Origin: Streptomyces sp. NBC_01707
GTDB taxonomy: Bacteria > Actinomycetota > Actinomycetes > Streptomycetales > Streptomycetaceae
Reading direction: 5' to 3'
Length of the DNA stretch: 64,000 bases
NCBI RefSeq assembly: GCF_041438805.1
Contig: NZ_CP109190.1
Span: 8,618,001-8,682,000, forward strand
Numbering within the stretch: position 1 is the stretch's first letter; each line of letters begins with the position of its first letter. Made by a program: the position numbers and the translations under genes. The notes below the pieces were generated by a model that saw only the letters and a program-made list of their open reading frames with translations, was not told the DNA's origin and ran no database searches. Below, in pieces: positions 19,007-27,860 of the stretch.

Positions 19007-21298
19007 TCAGGACGGACTGCCCGGCCTCGCCGCCGCTGCCAGTGCCGGCTGGAGGCGGCGGGCGGCGTTGAGGTGGTCGGCCGTCCAGATGATGCGTACG
19101 GCCGTGGCCGCGGCCGGCCCGTTCTCGTCACGCAGGTCGTGGCGGAGGGAGTGGACCAGGCGAGCCTCGGCGGCAGGACTGCGCGGCAGCGGATCCGGGA
19201 GCGAGGTGTTGCGGCCGAGGCCGGCCGCCAGGTCGCGGTACCAGCCGGACACCCGACCCGCGATGTCCAGCAGTACGAGGCGGGCTTCGGTCCGGTCCGC
19301 TTCGGTGCGCTGTTCGCTGCCGCGTTGCCACAGCCCGAGCACGGCGTCGGCGGCGAGGCGCAGTCCGACGACGCCGGTGACCAGAGCGGTCATGTCCGCC
19401 AGCGGCACATGTTTCGGACCGCGTTCGGCGAGGTAGCTGCGGAAGGCGTCGTCGAGTCTTCGGGCGGAAGCCGCCGCCTGGCGTCTCTCCTGCAGCGGGG
19501 CGTCGGCCGGTGCAGGCCCGGAATTGCAGCGGCTGACCGCGTAGTCCACCGCCCCGGCCAGATACCGGGCGCTGTCCGTGTACGCCTCGGCGAGGGCCTG
19601 GTTGACGGCTGCGGCAGCGCCGCGCGGCCAGAAGAACAGACCCACCAGGACGCTTACCGCACAGCCGATGCCGATTTCCTGGATCCGCAGCAGCGCGATG
19701 TGCCAGTCCGGGTTCTGGTCGATGTTGAACATGATCACCAGGGTGATGGTGAAAGCCGCCTGGCCGGCCGCGAAGGAAATGGCTGAGGGGGCGATGCCGG
19801 CGATCAGTACGGCGAGCGGCAGCAGCAACCAGAGCAGGGTGCCGTGGTGGCCGATGAGATGCAGCAGTCCGGCCCCGATGAGCGAACCCGCGATCGTGCC
19901 GCCCAACGCGCGGACCGCGTTCTGCCCGGTGTTGAGCGCGTTCGAACGCAGCACGGAGAGGGTCCCCACAAGTACCCAGAACGAATGCTGAACGCTCGTC
20001 AGGTCGGCGAGGGCGACCGCGATGCCCAGGCCGACCGCTCCCCGGAGGCTGTTGTGCAGCCAGACCGAGTTCGGTCGGAGATGCGCGGCTGCCCGCTCGC
20101 GGGCCGAGGCCAGTGGTCGAGCCAGGGCGCCGGGCTCGCGGCCGAGCAGCCGATCCGGCCAGCTGCGTCGTTCGGCCGCCGCTGCCAGGTCCACGTTTCT
20201 TGCGATCTGGATGGTTGCGAAACCCAGTTCCTGGGCCCGGAATGACAGGTCCAGGGTTGCGATGAAGGCGCGGGGCTCCCACTTCGCGCCGGACCCGGGC
20301 AGGTTCATGGGCAGTCGGGTGGTCGCGCTGCGTTCCATGGCGGTCATGGCCTCGCGCAGGTCGCCGGAGGCGGTTCGGAGCGCGTCGGGTGCGCCGTACG
20401 GTACGTCGAGCAGGTCGGCCGCCTGGTCGAGCACCGCGGCGGCACCCTGTCGAACGGCGTGTGCCTCGGGATCGCAGGTCGGGCGACCGCTGTGCGGGGG
20501 ACTGCTCTCGGCCACGATGGTGCTCAGCCAGGTGAGTTCGTCGACCAGGCGGACCAGGGCGCGGGAGCTGGTGGACAGCCCGGTGGGCCGATAGGGGGTG
20601 GCGTCGAAGGCGGTACGGAGATCGGCTGCCGCTGCGACGGCCTGATCGGCGGTGTCCTTGCACCGCCGGACCCCCGCTTCGTCAGGCTCTCCGGCCGGCC
20701 GGTCGGCGTCGGCGCGTAGTTGTGCCGCGGCGGTCCGGCAGACCCGGGCGGCGTGCGGACCGAGCGGATCGGTGGCGGGCCGGGGCCACAGGAGGGAGAT
20801 CGCGAGCATGGCGCCGACCGCCGCAAGGCCCGCTCCGGCGAGTCGCTCGGGCAGCTGGGACAGTGGTGCGGGTGTGGCCACCGGCAGGACGAAGGCCAAC
20901 AGCAGAGCGGTCGTCGCCTCCGCGAGGACGGAGCTGACCACGCCGGAGAAGAGCACCAGGAAGCCGACCACGACGGTGGTGACGACCGCGAGCCAGGTCC
21001 TGTCGGCCACGAGCGTGCTGAGGCAGATGAGCACCACCCACGCCATCGTGAGACCCAGGTGAGCGCGCAGCCGCTGCACCATCGGGCCGGTGAACTCCAC
21101 CAGCAGCAGCATCGAGAACGTGCCGAAGGCTGCGAAGGTCGCCATCGTCGGCGAGTGGAGCACCTGACTGCAGAAGGCGAACAGCGTCGGCATCACCAGT
21201 GCAGTGCGTGCGGCTCTGCGGGTGGCGGCCAACTCCGGATCGTGGGTACGCAACCATGCGAGGGGCTGCCCGCGCCGGATGTGGCCAGGTGCCTGCAT
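19007..21298 (-). CDS. FUSC-family membrane protein (aromatic-acid exporter/YccS-like)
   Basis: 763 residues with two membrane blocks. The N-terminal block (about residues 30-190) has TM segments around ALVMPTLFAFCS, LTMAWVVLICLS and LLLAFVLPVATP. A long cytoplasmic region with helical character follows, then a second block near residues 400-560 (SFWVLVGTLSVLRSNA, TLLWLLLPLAVLIAG, ISFAAGQAAFTITLVIMF, CAVSVLVGLFFWP). The SFWVLVGTLSVLRSNA segment and duplicated topology mark the FUSC/AaeB-YccS superfamily, linked to efflux of aromatic acids. The ATG at 21298 has an excellent AGGAGGT ribosome site, better than upstream candidates. Substrate unknown. Confidence 0.85.
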   Translation of the reverse strand: MQAPGHIRRGQPLAWLRTHDPELAATRRAARTALVMPTLFAFCSQVLHSPTMATFAAFGTFSMLLLVEFTGPMVQRLRAHLGLTMAWVVLICLSTLVADRTWLAVVTTVVVGFLVLFSGVVSSVLAEATTALLLAFVLPVATPAPLSQLPERLAGAGLAAVGAMLAISLLWPRPATDPLGPHAARVCRTAAAQLRADADRPAGEPDEAGVRRCKDTADQAVAAAADLRTAFDATPYRPTGLSTSSRALVRLVDELTWLSTIVAESSPPHSGRPTCDPEAHAVRQGAAAVLDQAADLLDVPYGAPDALRTASGDLREAMTAMERSATTRLPMNLPGSGAKWEPRAFIATLDLSFRAQELGFATIQIARNVDLAAAAERRSWPDRLLGREPGALARPLASARERAAAHLRPNSVWLHNSLRGAVGLGIAVALADLTSVQHSFWVLVGTLSVLRSNALNTGQNAVRALGGTIAGSLIGAGLLHLIGHHGTLLWLLLPLAVLIAGIAPSAISFAAGQAAFTITLVIMFNIDQNPDWHIALLRIQEIGIGCAVSVLVGLFFWPRGAAAAVNQALAEAYTDSARYLAGAVDYAVSRCNSGPAPADAPLQERRQAAASARRLDDAFRSYLAERGPKHVPLADMTALVTGVVGLRLAADAVLGLWQRGSEQRTEADRTEARLVLLDIAGRVSGWYRDLAAGLGRNTSLPDPLPRSPAAEARLVHSLRHDLRDENGPAAATAVRIIWTADHLNAARRLQPALAAAARPGSPS

Positions 21299-21727
21299 TC
21301 GCTCGCACACCTCCTGTCGCGGGGTGCCCGCGTATCCCGTCGATCGAGAGTATCCGTCCGGCCGGTATGTCCGGCCCGGGGCTCGCGCAGCGTCGAGTGA
21401 CGCTCCACCTGCGGGTCGTCGCCGTCGCTGCCGACGGCCCCCCGTCAGTTGTGTCGCAGTGCCCTTCCGGCCGCTGTCCGTCCCGGCGAGCTGTCGGTGG
21501 TCGGGCAGGCGGCCGGCGTCGCGCGTCTCCCGCGACGACGGCGGCCGCTCAGTCCCGAGTTGCCGGCTCACCGGGACCGCGACATGGGCGGGAACTGCGT
21601 TCGCGCAGCCGCTCGTGAACCGGGTGTCCTGAACTCGGGGTGTGCCCGGTGGACACTGTTCAAGGTTCACCGCAGGGCGGTGGACGAGACACTTGTTCGC
21701 ATTCTGTCCGGTGGATATCTTGCCGGG
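21299..21727. other. Divergent promoter region, no gene
   Basis: 429 bases between the FUSC gene and the first cluster gene. No frame here looks coding. It must hold the promoter of the six-gene plus-strand biosynthetic operon. Confidence 0.55.
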
Positions 21728-22480
21728 ATGAGGATCATTGGTTCAGGGTTCCTCGCCCGGAACTTGGCCGGTCAGCCGGGTGTGCATCCGGGCGTCACGA
21801 TCTACGCCGCCGGGCCGTCGGGTGGCGACGTCAGTGACGCCGATGCCTTCGCGCGGGACGCGGAGCGGTTGTACGCCACCGTGGCGGAGTGCCGTGCCGA
21901 CGGGGGCCGGTTGGTCTACCTGTCGACGTCGTCGGTCGGGCTCTACGGGCGGCCGGGGCCGCTCCTTCGCGAGTCCGGGCCGGTGTTCCCGTGCTCCGCG
22001 TACGGGCGGCACAAACTCGCCATGGAGGCGGTCGTCCGGGCGAGCGGCGTGGATCACCTGATCCTGCGGCTCGCCTACCCTGTGGGCCCGCACCAGCCAC
22101 CGCACCAAGTCGTTCCTGCGCTCGTCGCCCAGGTCCGCACCGGCCGGGTGGGGATCCGGCGGGGCGCCCGTCGCGATCTGGTGGACGTCGCACACGTCGC
22201 CGCCATCGTCGATTCCCTGCTGACGACGGGAGCGGCGAGCGAGGTGGTGAACGTGGCCTCCGGGACGGCCGTTCCGGTCGAGCGGATAGTTGCGCACATC
22301 GCCGACCGGCTCGGTCTGCGGCCGGTCTCGACGGTCGTGGACGTACCGGAGGAGGCCGAGATCGGCATCGACCGGCTGCGCGCGCTGGTACCCGAGGTGG
22401 TCGGCTACGGCTTCGGCCCCGAGTACTACCGGGACGTGCTGGACCGCTACCTGCCCGTGGCCGAGGCGGTGGGCCGGTGA
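21728..22480 (+). CDS. NAD-dependent epimerase/dehydratase-family (extended SDR) sugar enzyme
   Basis: A 250-residue short member of the extended SDR family. The N-terminal nucleotide-binding loop is compact (IIGSGFLARNL, residues 3-13), the catalytic Tyr-Lys pair is in SAYGRHK, and LVYLSTSSVGLYG supplies the Ser/Thr. Family members carry out 4-ketoreduction or epimerisation of dTDP-sugars. It heads an operon with 2,3-dehydratase and 3-ketoreductase genes, so 4-ketoreduction of a dTDP-deoxysugar is the likely task. The usual GxxGxxG is reduced to GSGFLA. The stop overlaps the next start (GTGA). Confidence 0.82.
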   Translation: MRIIGSGFLARNLAGQPGVHPGVTIYAAGPSGGDVSDADAFARDAERLYATVAECRADGGRLVYLSTSSVGLYGRPGPLLRESGPVFPCSAYGRHKLAMEAVVRASGVDHLILRLAYPVGPHQPPHQVVPALVAQVRTGRVGIRRGARRDLVDVAHVAAIVDSLLTTGAASEVVNVASGTAVPVERIVAHIADRLGLRPVSTVVDVPEEAEIGIDRLRALVPEVVGYGFGPEYYRDVLDRYLPVAEAVGR

Positions 22481-23526
22481 CCGTCCGCGTGGGTGTCGTC
22501 ATCGCCGCGATGAACTCCGTCGAGTACCTCGACCAGGCACTCGGGTCCCTCGCCACGCAGACCGTTCCGGTCGACGAGATCGTGGTGGTCGACGACTCTT
22601 CCGACGACAACACCGCCGCGCACGCCCGCCGTTGGACCTCGGTCCTGCCGCTGCGGGTGATCGGTACCGGTCGGCGGACGGGCATCTGGGGCGGTCGGCG
22701 GGCCGGGATCGCGGAGCTCACCACGGATCTGGTCATGCAGCTCGACGCCGACGACATGTTCGCCCCGCACCACGTCGAGGTGATGTGTGAGGCGTACACC
22801 CGTCGCCCGGGTCTGGTCAGCCCCCGCCCGCTCACCTGGACCGGACGGGGACCGTGGCAGCAGGCCGACTACCCGAAGGCACGGTTCCCGCTGCCCGGCG
22901 ACCAGCTCGCCCAGCTCCTGTGTACCAACTACGTGCTCGTCGGCGCGATGTACCCGAGGAAGCTGTACGAGGAGATCGGAGGCTACCGGCGGACGCGGTA
23001 CGGCGAGGACTGGGATCTGTGGCTGCGGCTGGTGGCGGCCGGCGCGATGGTGTCCAAGCCGGACGAGGCGACCTACGTCTACCGGGTGCGAGCGGCCAGC
23101 TACTCGTCACTGTTCGACAAGGATGTCGCGCAGACCGAGGTGCTGACCCGATTCCTCAGCGCATGCGACTCCCCGGTGTACCGCCGCGTCGCGAAGCTCG
23201 CGCTGCTGCAACGCATCGGCCCCGCGTTCACCGAAGGACTGGAGGCCCGGCCGGTCACGGCGGCCCAGGAGCTGATCCTCGCCGAGGCGGGACTGAGCCC
23301 GGAGCGAGTGCGGGCCGCGCACGCCGATCCAGAACTCGGGCTCGTCGTGCGGGTCGGCACGGGTGCCGGCACGGACGGCGGCGAGCACATCGCCGTGCTC
23401 GGCAGTGCGCCGGAGCGGCTCGTGCTCGCCGGTCCGGTCTGTGCCGGCGGCCGGGTCGAGGCCGACCTCATCGAGGACGAGACGCTGCGCCGGGACCGTT
23501 CGTCCCTGCGGGACATCCTCCGGTGA
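22477..23526 (+). CDS. Family 2 glycosyltransferase
   Basis: 349 residues with a GT-A fold: VGVVIAAMNSVEYLDQALGS at the N-terminus, the nucleotide-binding VVDDSSDDN (about 38-45), the metal-binding DADD at 90-93, and a GEDWDLWLRL acceptor/catalytic motif. Family 2 enzymes invert stereochemistry at the anomeric carbon. The GTG start at 22477 overlaps the epimerase stop. Its operon partners make an NDP-deoxysugar, so it probably attaches that sugar to the peptide or to a sugar already there. Deoxysugar tailoring of natural products more often uses GT1 enzymes, which makes a GT2 here slightly unusual. Confidence 0.87.
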   Translation: MTVRVGVVIAAMNSVEYLDQALGSLATQTVPVDEIVVVDDSSDDNTAAHARRWTSVLPLRVIGTGRRTGIWGGRRAGIAELTTDLVMQLDADDMFAPHHVEVMCEAYTRRPGLVSPRPLTWTGRGPWQQADYPKARFPLPGDQLAQLLCTNYVLVGAMYPRKLYEEIGGYRRTRYGEDWDLWLRLVAAGAMVSKPDEATYVYRVRAASYSSLFDKDVAQTEVLTRFLSACDSPVYRRVAKLALLQRIGPAFTEGLEARPVTAAQELILAEAGLSPERVRAAHADPELGLVVRVGTGAGTDGGEHIAVLGSAPERLVLAGPVCAGGRVEADLIEDETLRRDRSSLRDILR

Positions 23527-24344
23527 TCGTCGAGGCCGGCCTCGCCTGCGTGCCGGCGCCGGGCCGTACCGACGAGGGCAGCGAGGACCATGGTGCGCTC
23601 GGGCCCTCGGCGATGGTCGTCGTGGACGGCGTCGGCCTGCCGGCCGGCGGGTGCCGGCACGGCGTCGCCTGGTACGCCCGGCAGTTGGCTTCAGCGACGC
23701 TGGCGGCGGTCGCCGCCGACGACGTCCTGCTGGCCGACGGGCTGGCGTCGGCCATCCATACGGTGGCGGCCCGTCACCGCGACTGCGATCTCGCCCATCC
23801 CGACACGCCATCGGCGGCGGTCGGGGTGCTACGCATCGGCGCGGACAGTGTGGACCTGCTGTCACTGGCGGACGTCGCGATCGCGGTCGACCTGGGTGCG
23901 GACGGCCTGCATGTGGTCGTCGACCGGCACGCCGAGGCACGAGCCGGTCTGGTCGGGGCGGGCCTGGCAGGGCACCACATCGGTACCGCCGCGCACGCGG
24001 CTGCCGTGGCCGGCCTGCTCGCCGAGCGGGAGACCGCGTGCAACCGGCCCGGTGGTTTCTGGGTGGCCGCCGCCGACCCGGACGTCGCCCGACGGGCCAC
24101 GACGGCGACACTTCCCAGAGCCGGGTTACGCCGGGCGGTGGTGTGCACCGACGGCGCATCATGGCCGGTGGACTGCGGAGTGTGGAGCTGGTCGGACACC
24201 TTCGCTCTGCTCGCCTCACGCGGTCCTTACGGTCTCGTCGCGGCGGTCCGTGAGCTGGAGGCGGCGGACCCGGACGGCGTGCGCCACCCCCGGGTGAAGC
24301 GGCATGACGACGCCACGGTCGCGTACCTCCGGGTGCTGCCATGA
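23523..24344 (+). CDS. PP2C-like protein, possible phosphatase
   Basis: 273 residues. The layout (VVVDGVGLPAGGCRHGVAWY, then AVGVLRIGADSVDLLSLADV, a GGFWVAAADPDVARRA segment, AVVCTDGASWPVD, and a final HPRVKRHDDATVAYL) follows a PP2C-like family common in actinobacteria. Asp residues at the DG, TDG and DDAT positions could bind metals as in PPM phosphatases. It is coupled on both sides (GTG at 23523 over the previous TGA; ATGA at its end), so it is an integral member of the biosynthetic operon. A phosphatase on a sugar or peptide intermediate is possible, but the role is unknown. Confidence 0.6.
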   Translation: MIVEAGLACVPAPGRTDEGSEDHGALGPSAMVVVDGVGLPAGGCRHGVAWYARQLASATLAAVAADDVLLADGLASAIHTVAARHRDCDLAHPDTPSAAVGVLRIGADSVDLLSLADVAIAVDLGADGLHVVVDRHAEARAGLVGAGLAGHHIGTAAHAAAVAGLLAERETACNRPGGFWVAAADPDVARRATTATLPRAGLRRAVVCTDGASWPVDCGVWSWSDTFALLASRGPYGLVAAVRELEAADPDGVRHPRVKRHDDATVAYLRVLP

Positions 24345-25621
24345 CCCTGCTGAGCTTCGACGGTCTGCGCACCGCGCGGGGCCCGCTCACCCTTGGGCAG
24401 CGGATCGTCCTCGAGAGCCTGTCCCAGCGCAGCGCCGACGCCGACTACACCTACAACATCGACCGGGTGGTGCCGGTGCCGCCCGGCGCGGACCTCGATG
24501 CCGTGTGCGACGCCGTGCATGCCCTCGTGTGCCGGCACGAGACGCTGCGGACGCGCTTTCCCGGCGGCTCACGGGAGCAGGTCGTGGACGGCGCGGGTAC
24601 GCTCGCGGTGCGGGCGTGCTACAGCATCGCGGACGCGCGTGCCGCACTGGCCACCGACCCGTTCGACGTCGCGACCGAGTGGGGGATCCGCGTCGCCGTG
24701 GTGTCCCGGCGCGACCGGCCGCGCTCCGTGGTCCTGTGCCTGTCTCACCTGGCCGTGGACGCGTGGGCGGCCAACCTCGTCGTCGACGACCTGAATTCGT
24801 TGCTGCGTGCACCCGGGCGGACCCGCGCGACAACGGCCAGGCAGCCGGTGGAGCAGGCCGAGGTGGAGGCGGCGCCGGACAGCGTCACGCGGCAGGCGGA
24901 TGCGCTGGCGCACGTGCGACAGGTACTGCTGACGGCGCCGACCGAGCCGCCCGGCGCGACCCCCGACCCGGACGCGTGGCACCTGGGCGAGCTCCGCTCC
25001 GCCATCGTCGACCCGGCTGCGCGGACGGTGGCGGCACGCTGCCGCACCACGGCGGCGGTTGTGTACCTGGCGGCGGCCGCGGTGGCCCTGGGCGCCGGGC
25101 GGCACGTGCTCAAGACGATCAGTCACAACCGGCAGACACCGGCCGAGATGGCCTGCGTGGCACCGTTCGCGATGGACATGTTCGTGCCGGTCGAGGTGTC
25201 GGGTGAGACATTCGACGCGGTGGTGACGCGGACCTGGGAGGACTACCGCCGAGCGGCCCGCCACAGCCGCTACGACCCGGCGGCGGTGCGGCCGCTCGTT
25301 GCCGAGATCACCGCAGACCGCGGCACCAGGCCCGACCTTTCCGTGCTGGTCAACGACCTCCGGGCGAGCGCGCGGCCGCGATTGGCCACAGCCACGAGCC
25401 CGGTGGCGAGCACCTTCCGCTGGGGTGAGCCTTTCCGGCTGCCCGGGCTGACGCGCTACCTCGCCATCACCGACGACGCAGACGCCGTGACGCTTTCCCT
25501 GCTGGCGAACGGCGCGGCCCTGCCTCACGAGCGGCTTCCGGCATTCCTGCGCCGATTGGAAGGGCTGATCGTGGCTGCGGCGGACGGCGACACCATCGTC
25601 GGGACCAGGAGCGGGTGGTGA
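24341..25621 (+). CDS. Stand-alone condensation-domain protein with an altered active site
   Basis: 426 residues resembling a free-standing NRPS condensation domain: LTLGQRIVLESL at the N-terminus, the CRHETLRTRFPGG motif at about 70-80, and a C-terminal half with TISHNRQTPAEMACVAPFAMDMFVPV. The canonical HHxxxDG is SHLAVDA: the first His is Ser and the last Gly is Ala, while the second His and the Asp remain. It may still acylate a carrier-bound or sugar acceptor, or act as a protein partner. It is coupled to its neighbours by ATGA and GTGA overlaps. Confidence 0.8.
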   Translation: MTLLSFDGLRTARGPLTLGQRIVLESLSQRSADADYTYNIDRVVPVPPGADLDAVCDAVHALVCRHETLRTRFPGGSREQVVDGAGTLAVRACYSIADARAALATDPFDVATEWGIRVAVVSRRDRPRSVVLCLSHLAVDAWAANLVVDDLNSLLRAPGRTRATTARQPVEQAEVEAAPDSVTRQADALAHVRQVLLTAPTEPPGATPDPDAWHLGELRSAIVDPAARTVAARCRTTAAVVYLAAAAVALGAGRHVLKTISHNRQTPAEMACVAPFAMDMFVPVEVSGETFDAVVTRTWEDYRRAARHSRYDPAAVRPLVAEITADRGTRPDLSVLVNDLRASARPRLATATSPVASTFRWGEPFRLPGLTRYLAITDDADAVTLSLLANGAALPHERLPAFLRRLEGLIVAAADGDTIVGTRSGW

Positions 25622-26898
25622 GCCGGGTGCCGATGACGGCGCGCACGTCGACCGTGCTCGACGGGGACTTCGCCGACTGGTGGGCAGGGCGGTGCCGGGC
25701 GCACCGGTTCACCGTGCGGCGCATCCCGTTCGCGGAGCTCGACGAGTGGCGGTTCGATCCCGGCACCGGCGATCTCGGCCACCGCAGCGGCCGCTTCTTC
25801 ACCGTGTGCGGCGCTCGCTCGGGTGCGGACGTGCAACCGGTCCTGCATCAGCCGGAGATCGGCGTGCTCGGTCTTCTGGTCAAGCGGATCGACGGGGCGC
25901 CCCATTGCCTGCTGCAGGCGAAGATGGAGCCGGGCAACGTCAACACCGTGCAGCTTTCGCCGACCGTGCAGGCCACCCGCAGCAACTACACCCGCGTGCA
26001 TCGCGGCGCGCCGGTGCGCTACCTCGACTACTTCGCCGACCCGGGCCGAGGACGGGTGCTTGTCGACACGCTTCAGTCCGAGCACGGCGCGTGGTTCCAC
26101 CGCAAGCGCAACCGGAACGTGATCGTGGAGACGGACGAGGACGTGCCGGTGCACGACGACTTCCGGTGGGTTCCGCTGTCCGAGGTCGGCACGCTGCTCA
26201 CCGTCCCGAACCTGGTGAACATGGACACGCGCACGGTGCTTGCGTGCCTGCTGGGCCGGCACGCGCTCGAAGCCGACCCCGCGTTGCTGAACTGGTTCAC
26301 CGAGATGAAGGCTCGGCACGACCGGACGACGGCGCTCGTCGGGCTGGACACCGTGCCCGGTTGGCTGCGCACCCCGACGGAACTGCGCAGCACGGACGGG
26401 ACCGGGTTCACGGTGCTCGCGGTGTCGGTGACGGCGCCCAACCGGGAGGCGACCGCGTGGACCCAGCCGCTGCTGGCACCCGAAGCTCCGGGCGTGGTCG
26501 CGTTCCTCGCGCGCACCACCACGGCCGGCCGCACCCAGCTGCTCGTTCGGGCCAGGCCGGAGATCGGCTGCCGGGACGTGGCTGAGCTGGGGCCGACCGT
26601 ACAGACCGGCACCGGCCAGGACGAGCCCCTGCTGTCGGCCGTGCTGGCGCTCGCCGCCGCCCCGGGGCGGGTGTGGTACGACACGGTCCTCTCCGAGGAG
26701 GGCGGCCGGCTCTGGCACGCCGAGAGCCGTTACCTGGTGGTGGACGCCGGTGAGACCGTGCCGTCGGACGTGGGGGCCGACTTCCGCTGGGCAGACCTCG
26801 CCGCACTGACCGGGCTGCTGCGGCACAGTTACTACCTCAACGTGCAGGCGCGCAGCCTGCTCGCGGGTCTCGCGATGGCGGGCGGAAGGCGGTCATGA
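25618..26898 (+). CDS. NDP-hexose 2,3-dehydratase
   Basis: 426 residues made of two related halves, as in TylX3/EvaA-type enzymes. The family block QPEIGVLGLLVKR, with LLQAKMEPGNVNTVQLSPTV and ATRSNYTRVHRG, is present in the first half; the second half has related but weaker blocks (LLVRARPEIGC, GPTVQTG). The enzyme removes water from dTDP-4-keto-6-deoxyglucose, and the product is then reduced at C3 by the next gene's enzyme to give a 2,6-dideoxysugar. The GTG start at 25618 overlaps the previous stop (GTGA), and the end overlaps the ketoreductase start (ATGA). Family assignment is firm. Confidence 0.93.
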   Translation: MSRVPMTARTSTVLDGDFADWWAGRCRAHRFTVRRIPFAELDEWRFDPGTGDLGHRSGRFFTVCGARSGADVQPVLHQPEIGVLGLLVKRIDGAPHCLLQAKMEPGNVNTVQLSPTVQATRSNYTRVHRGAPVRYLDYFADPGRGRVLVDTLQSEHGAWFHRKRNRNVIVETDEDVPVHDDFRWVPLSEVGTLLTVPNLVNMDTRTVLACLLGRHALEADPALLNWFTEMKARHDRTTALVGLDTVPGWLRTPTELRSTDGTGFTVLAVSVTAPNREATAWTQPLLAPEAPGVVAFLARTTTAGRTQLLVRARPEIGCRDVAELGPTVQTGTGQDEPLLSAVLALAAAPGRVWYDTVLSEEGGRLWHAESRYLVVDAGETVPSDVGADFRWADLAALTGLLRHSYYLNVQARSLLAGLAMAGGRRS

Positions 26899-27860
26899 AG
26901 CGTTTGCGGTTCGGTGTGCTCGGTACGGCCTCGATCGCCCGGAGGCGGATGTTGCCCGCGTTGCTGGCGGCGCCCAGCATCGAGCCGGTCGCGGTGGCCA
27001 GCAGGGATGGGGCCACGGCTGCACGTACGGCCGAGGAGTTCGGCCTCGTGCCCGTGGCAGGTTATGAGCGACTCCTCGCCCGCGAGGACATCGACGCCGT
27101 GTACATCCCGCTGCCTACCGGCTTGCACGCCCGGTGGATCGGGGCGGCGCTCGCCGCCGGCAAGCATGTGCTGTCGGAGAAGGCACTCGTCCCCGATCAC
27201 GCGACGGCGGTGTCCCTGGTCGAGCAGGCGCGGCACGCACGGCTGCTGCTGATGGAGAGCTTCATGTTCCTCCACCACAGCCAGCACGCGGCCGTCGGGG
27301 CCATGGTCGCGGACGGCGTGATCGGCGAACCGAGGTCGTTCAGCAGCGCGTTCGGTGTCCCGCCTCGGCCCGACGGGGACGTGCGATACAGCGCCGACCT
27401 CGGTGGCGGCGCGCTGCTGGATCTCGGCGTGTACCCGATCAGGGCGGCACAGCTGTTCCTCGGGCCCGAGTTGACCGTCGTCGGCTCGGTGCTGCGGCAC
27501 GACCCCCGCCACGGTGTCGACGTCGCCGGCAGCGCGCTGCTGTCCACCCCGGGAGGCGTGACCGCCGAGTTGTCGTTCGGCTTCGAACACGCCTACCGCA
27601 ACACCTACGCGTTGTGGGGCAGCCGTGGCCGGCTCAGTCTGGGCAGGGCGTTCACTCCGCCCGACGAGCTGGCCCCGATCGTACGCATCGAAGGCGAGGA
27701 CGGCGTGCGGGAGGTGGCGCTGCCGCCGGACCGGCCGTTCGTCAACATCGCGGAACGGTTCGCCAGGACCGTGCTCGACGGCGCGGACTTCGCACCGGCG
27801 GGCGAGGCCATCCTTCGGCAGGCCGCTCTGGTCACCGCGGTGCGTGAGCACGCGACCTGA
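26895..27860 (+). CDS. NDP-hexose 3-ketoreductase (Gfo/Idh/MocA family)
   Basis: 321 residues. N-terminal Rossmann motif GVLGTASIARR (8-18); catalytic-region lysine in LSEKALVPD, with Ala where most relatives have Pro (EKP); GGGALLDLGVYPIRAAQ typical of the C-terminal half. It should reduce the unstable 3-keto product of the 2,3-dehydratase with NADPH, fixing the C3 configuration. The ATG overlaps the dehydratase stop. It is the last gene of the plus-strand operon, and its final 29 bases overlap the 3' end of the convergent NRPS gene. Confidence 0.92.
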   Translation: MKRLRFGVLGTASIARRRMLPALLAAPSIEPVAVASRDGATAARTAEEFGLVPVAGYERLLAREDIDAVYIPLPTGLHARWIGAALAAGKHVLSEKALVPDHATAVSLVEQARHARLLLMESFMFLHHSQHAAVGAMVADGVIGEPRSFSSAFGVPPRPDGDVRYSADLGGGALLDLGVYPIRAAQLFLGPELTVVGSVLRHDPRHGVDVAGSALLSTPGGVTAELSFGFEHAYRNTYALWGSRGRLSLGRAFTPPDELAPIVRIEGEDGVREVALPPDRPFVNIAERFARTVLDGADFAPAGEAILRQAALVTAVREHAT

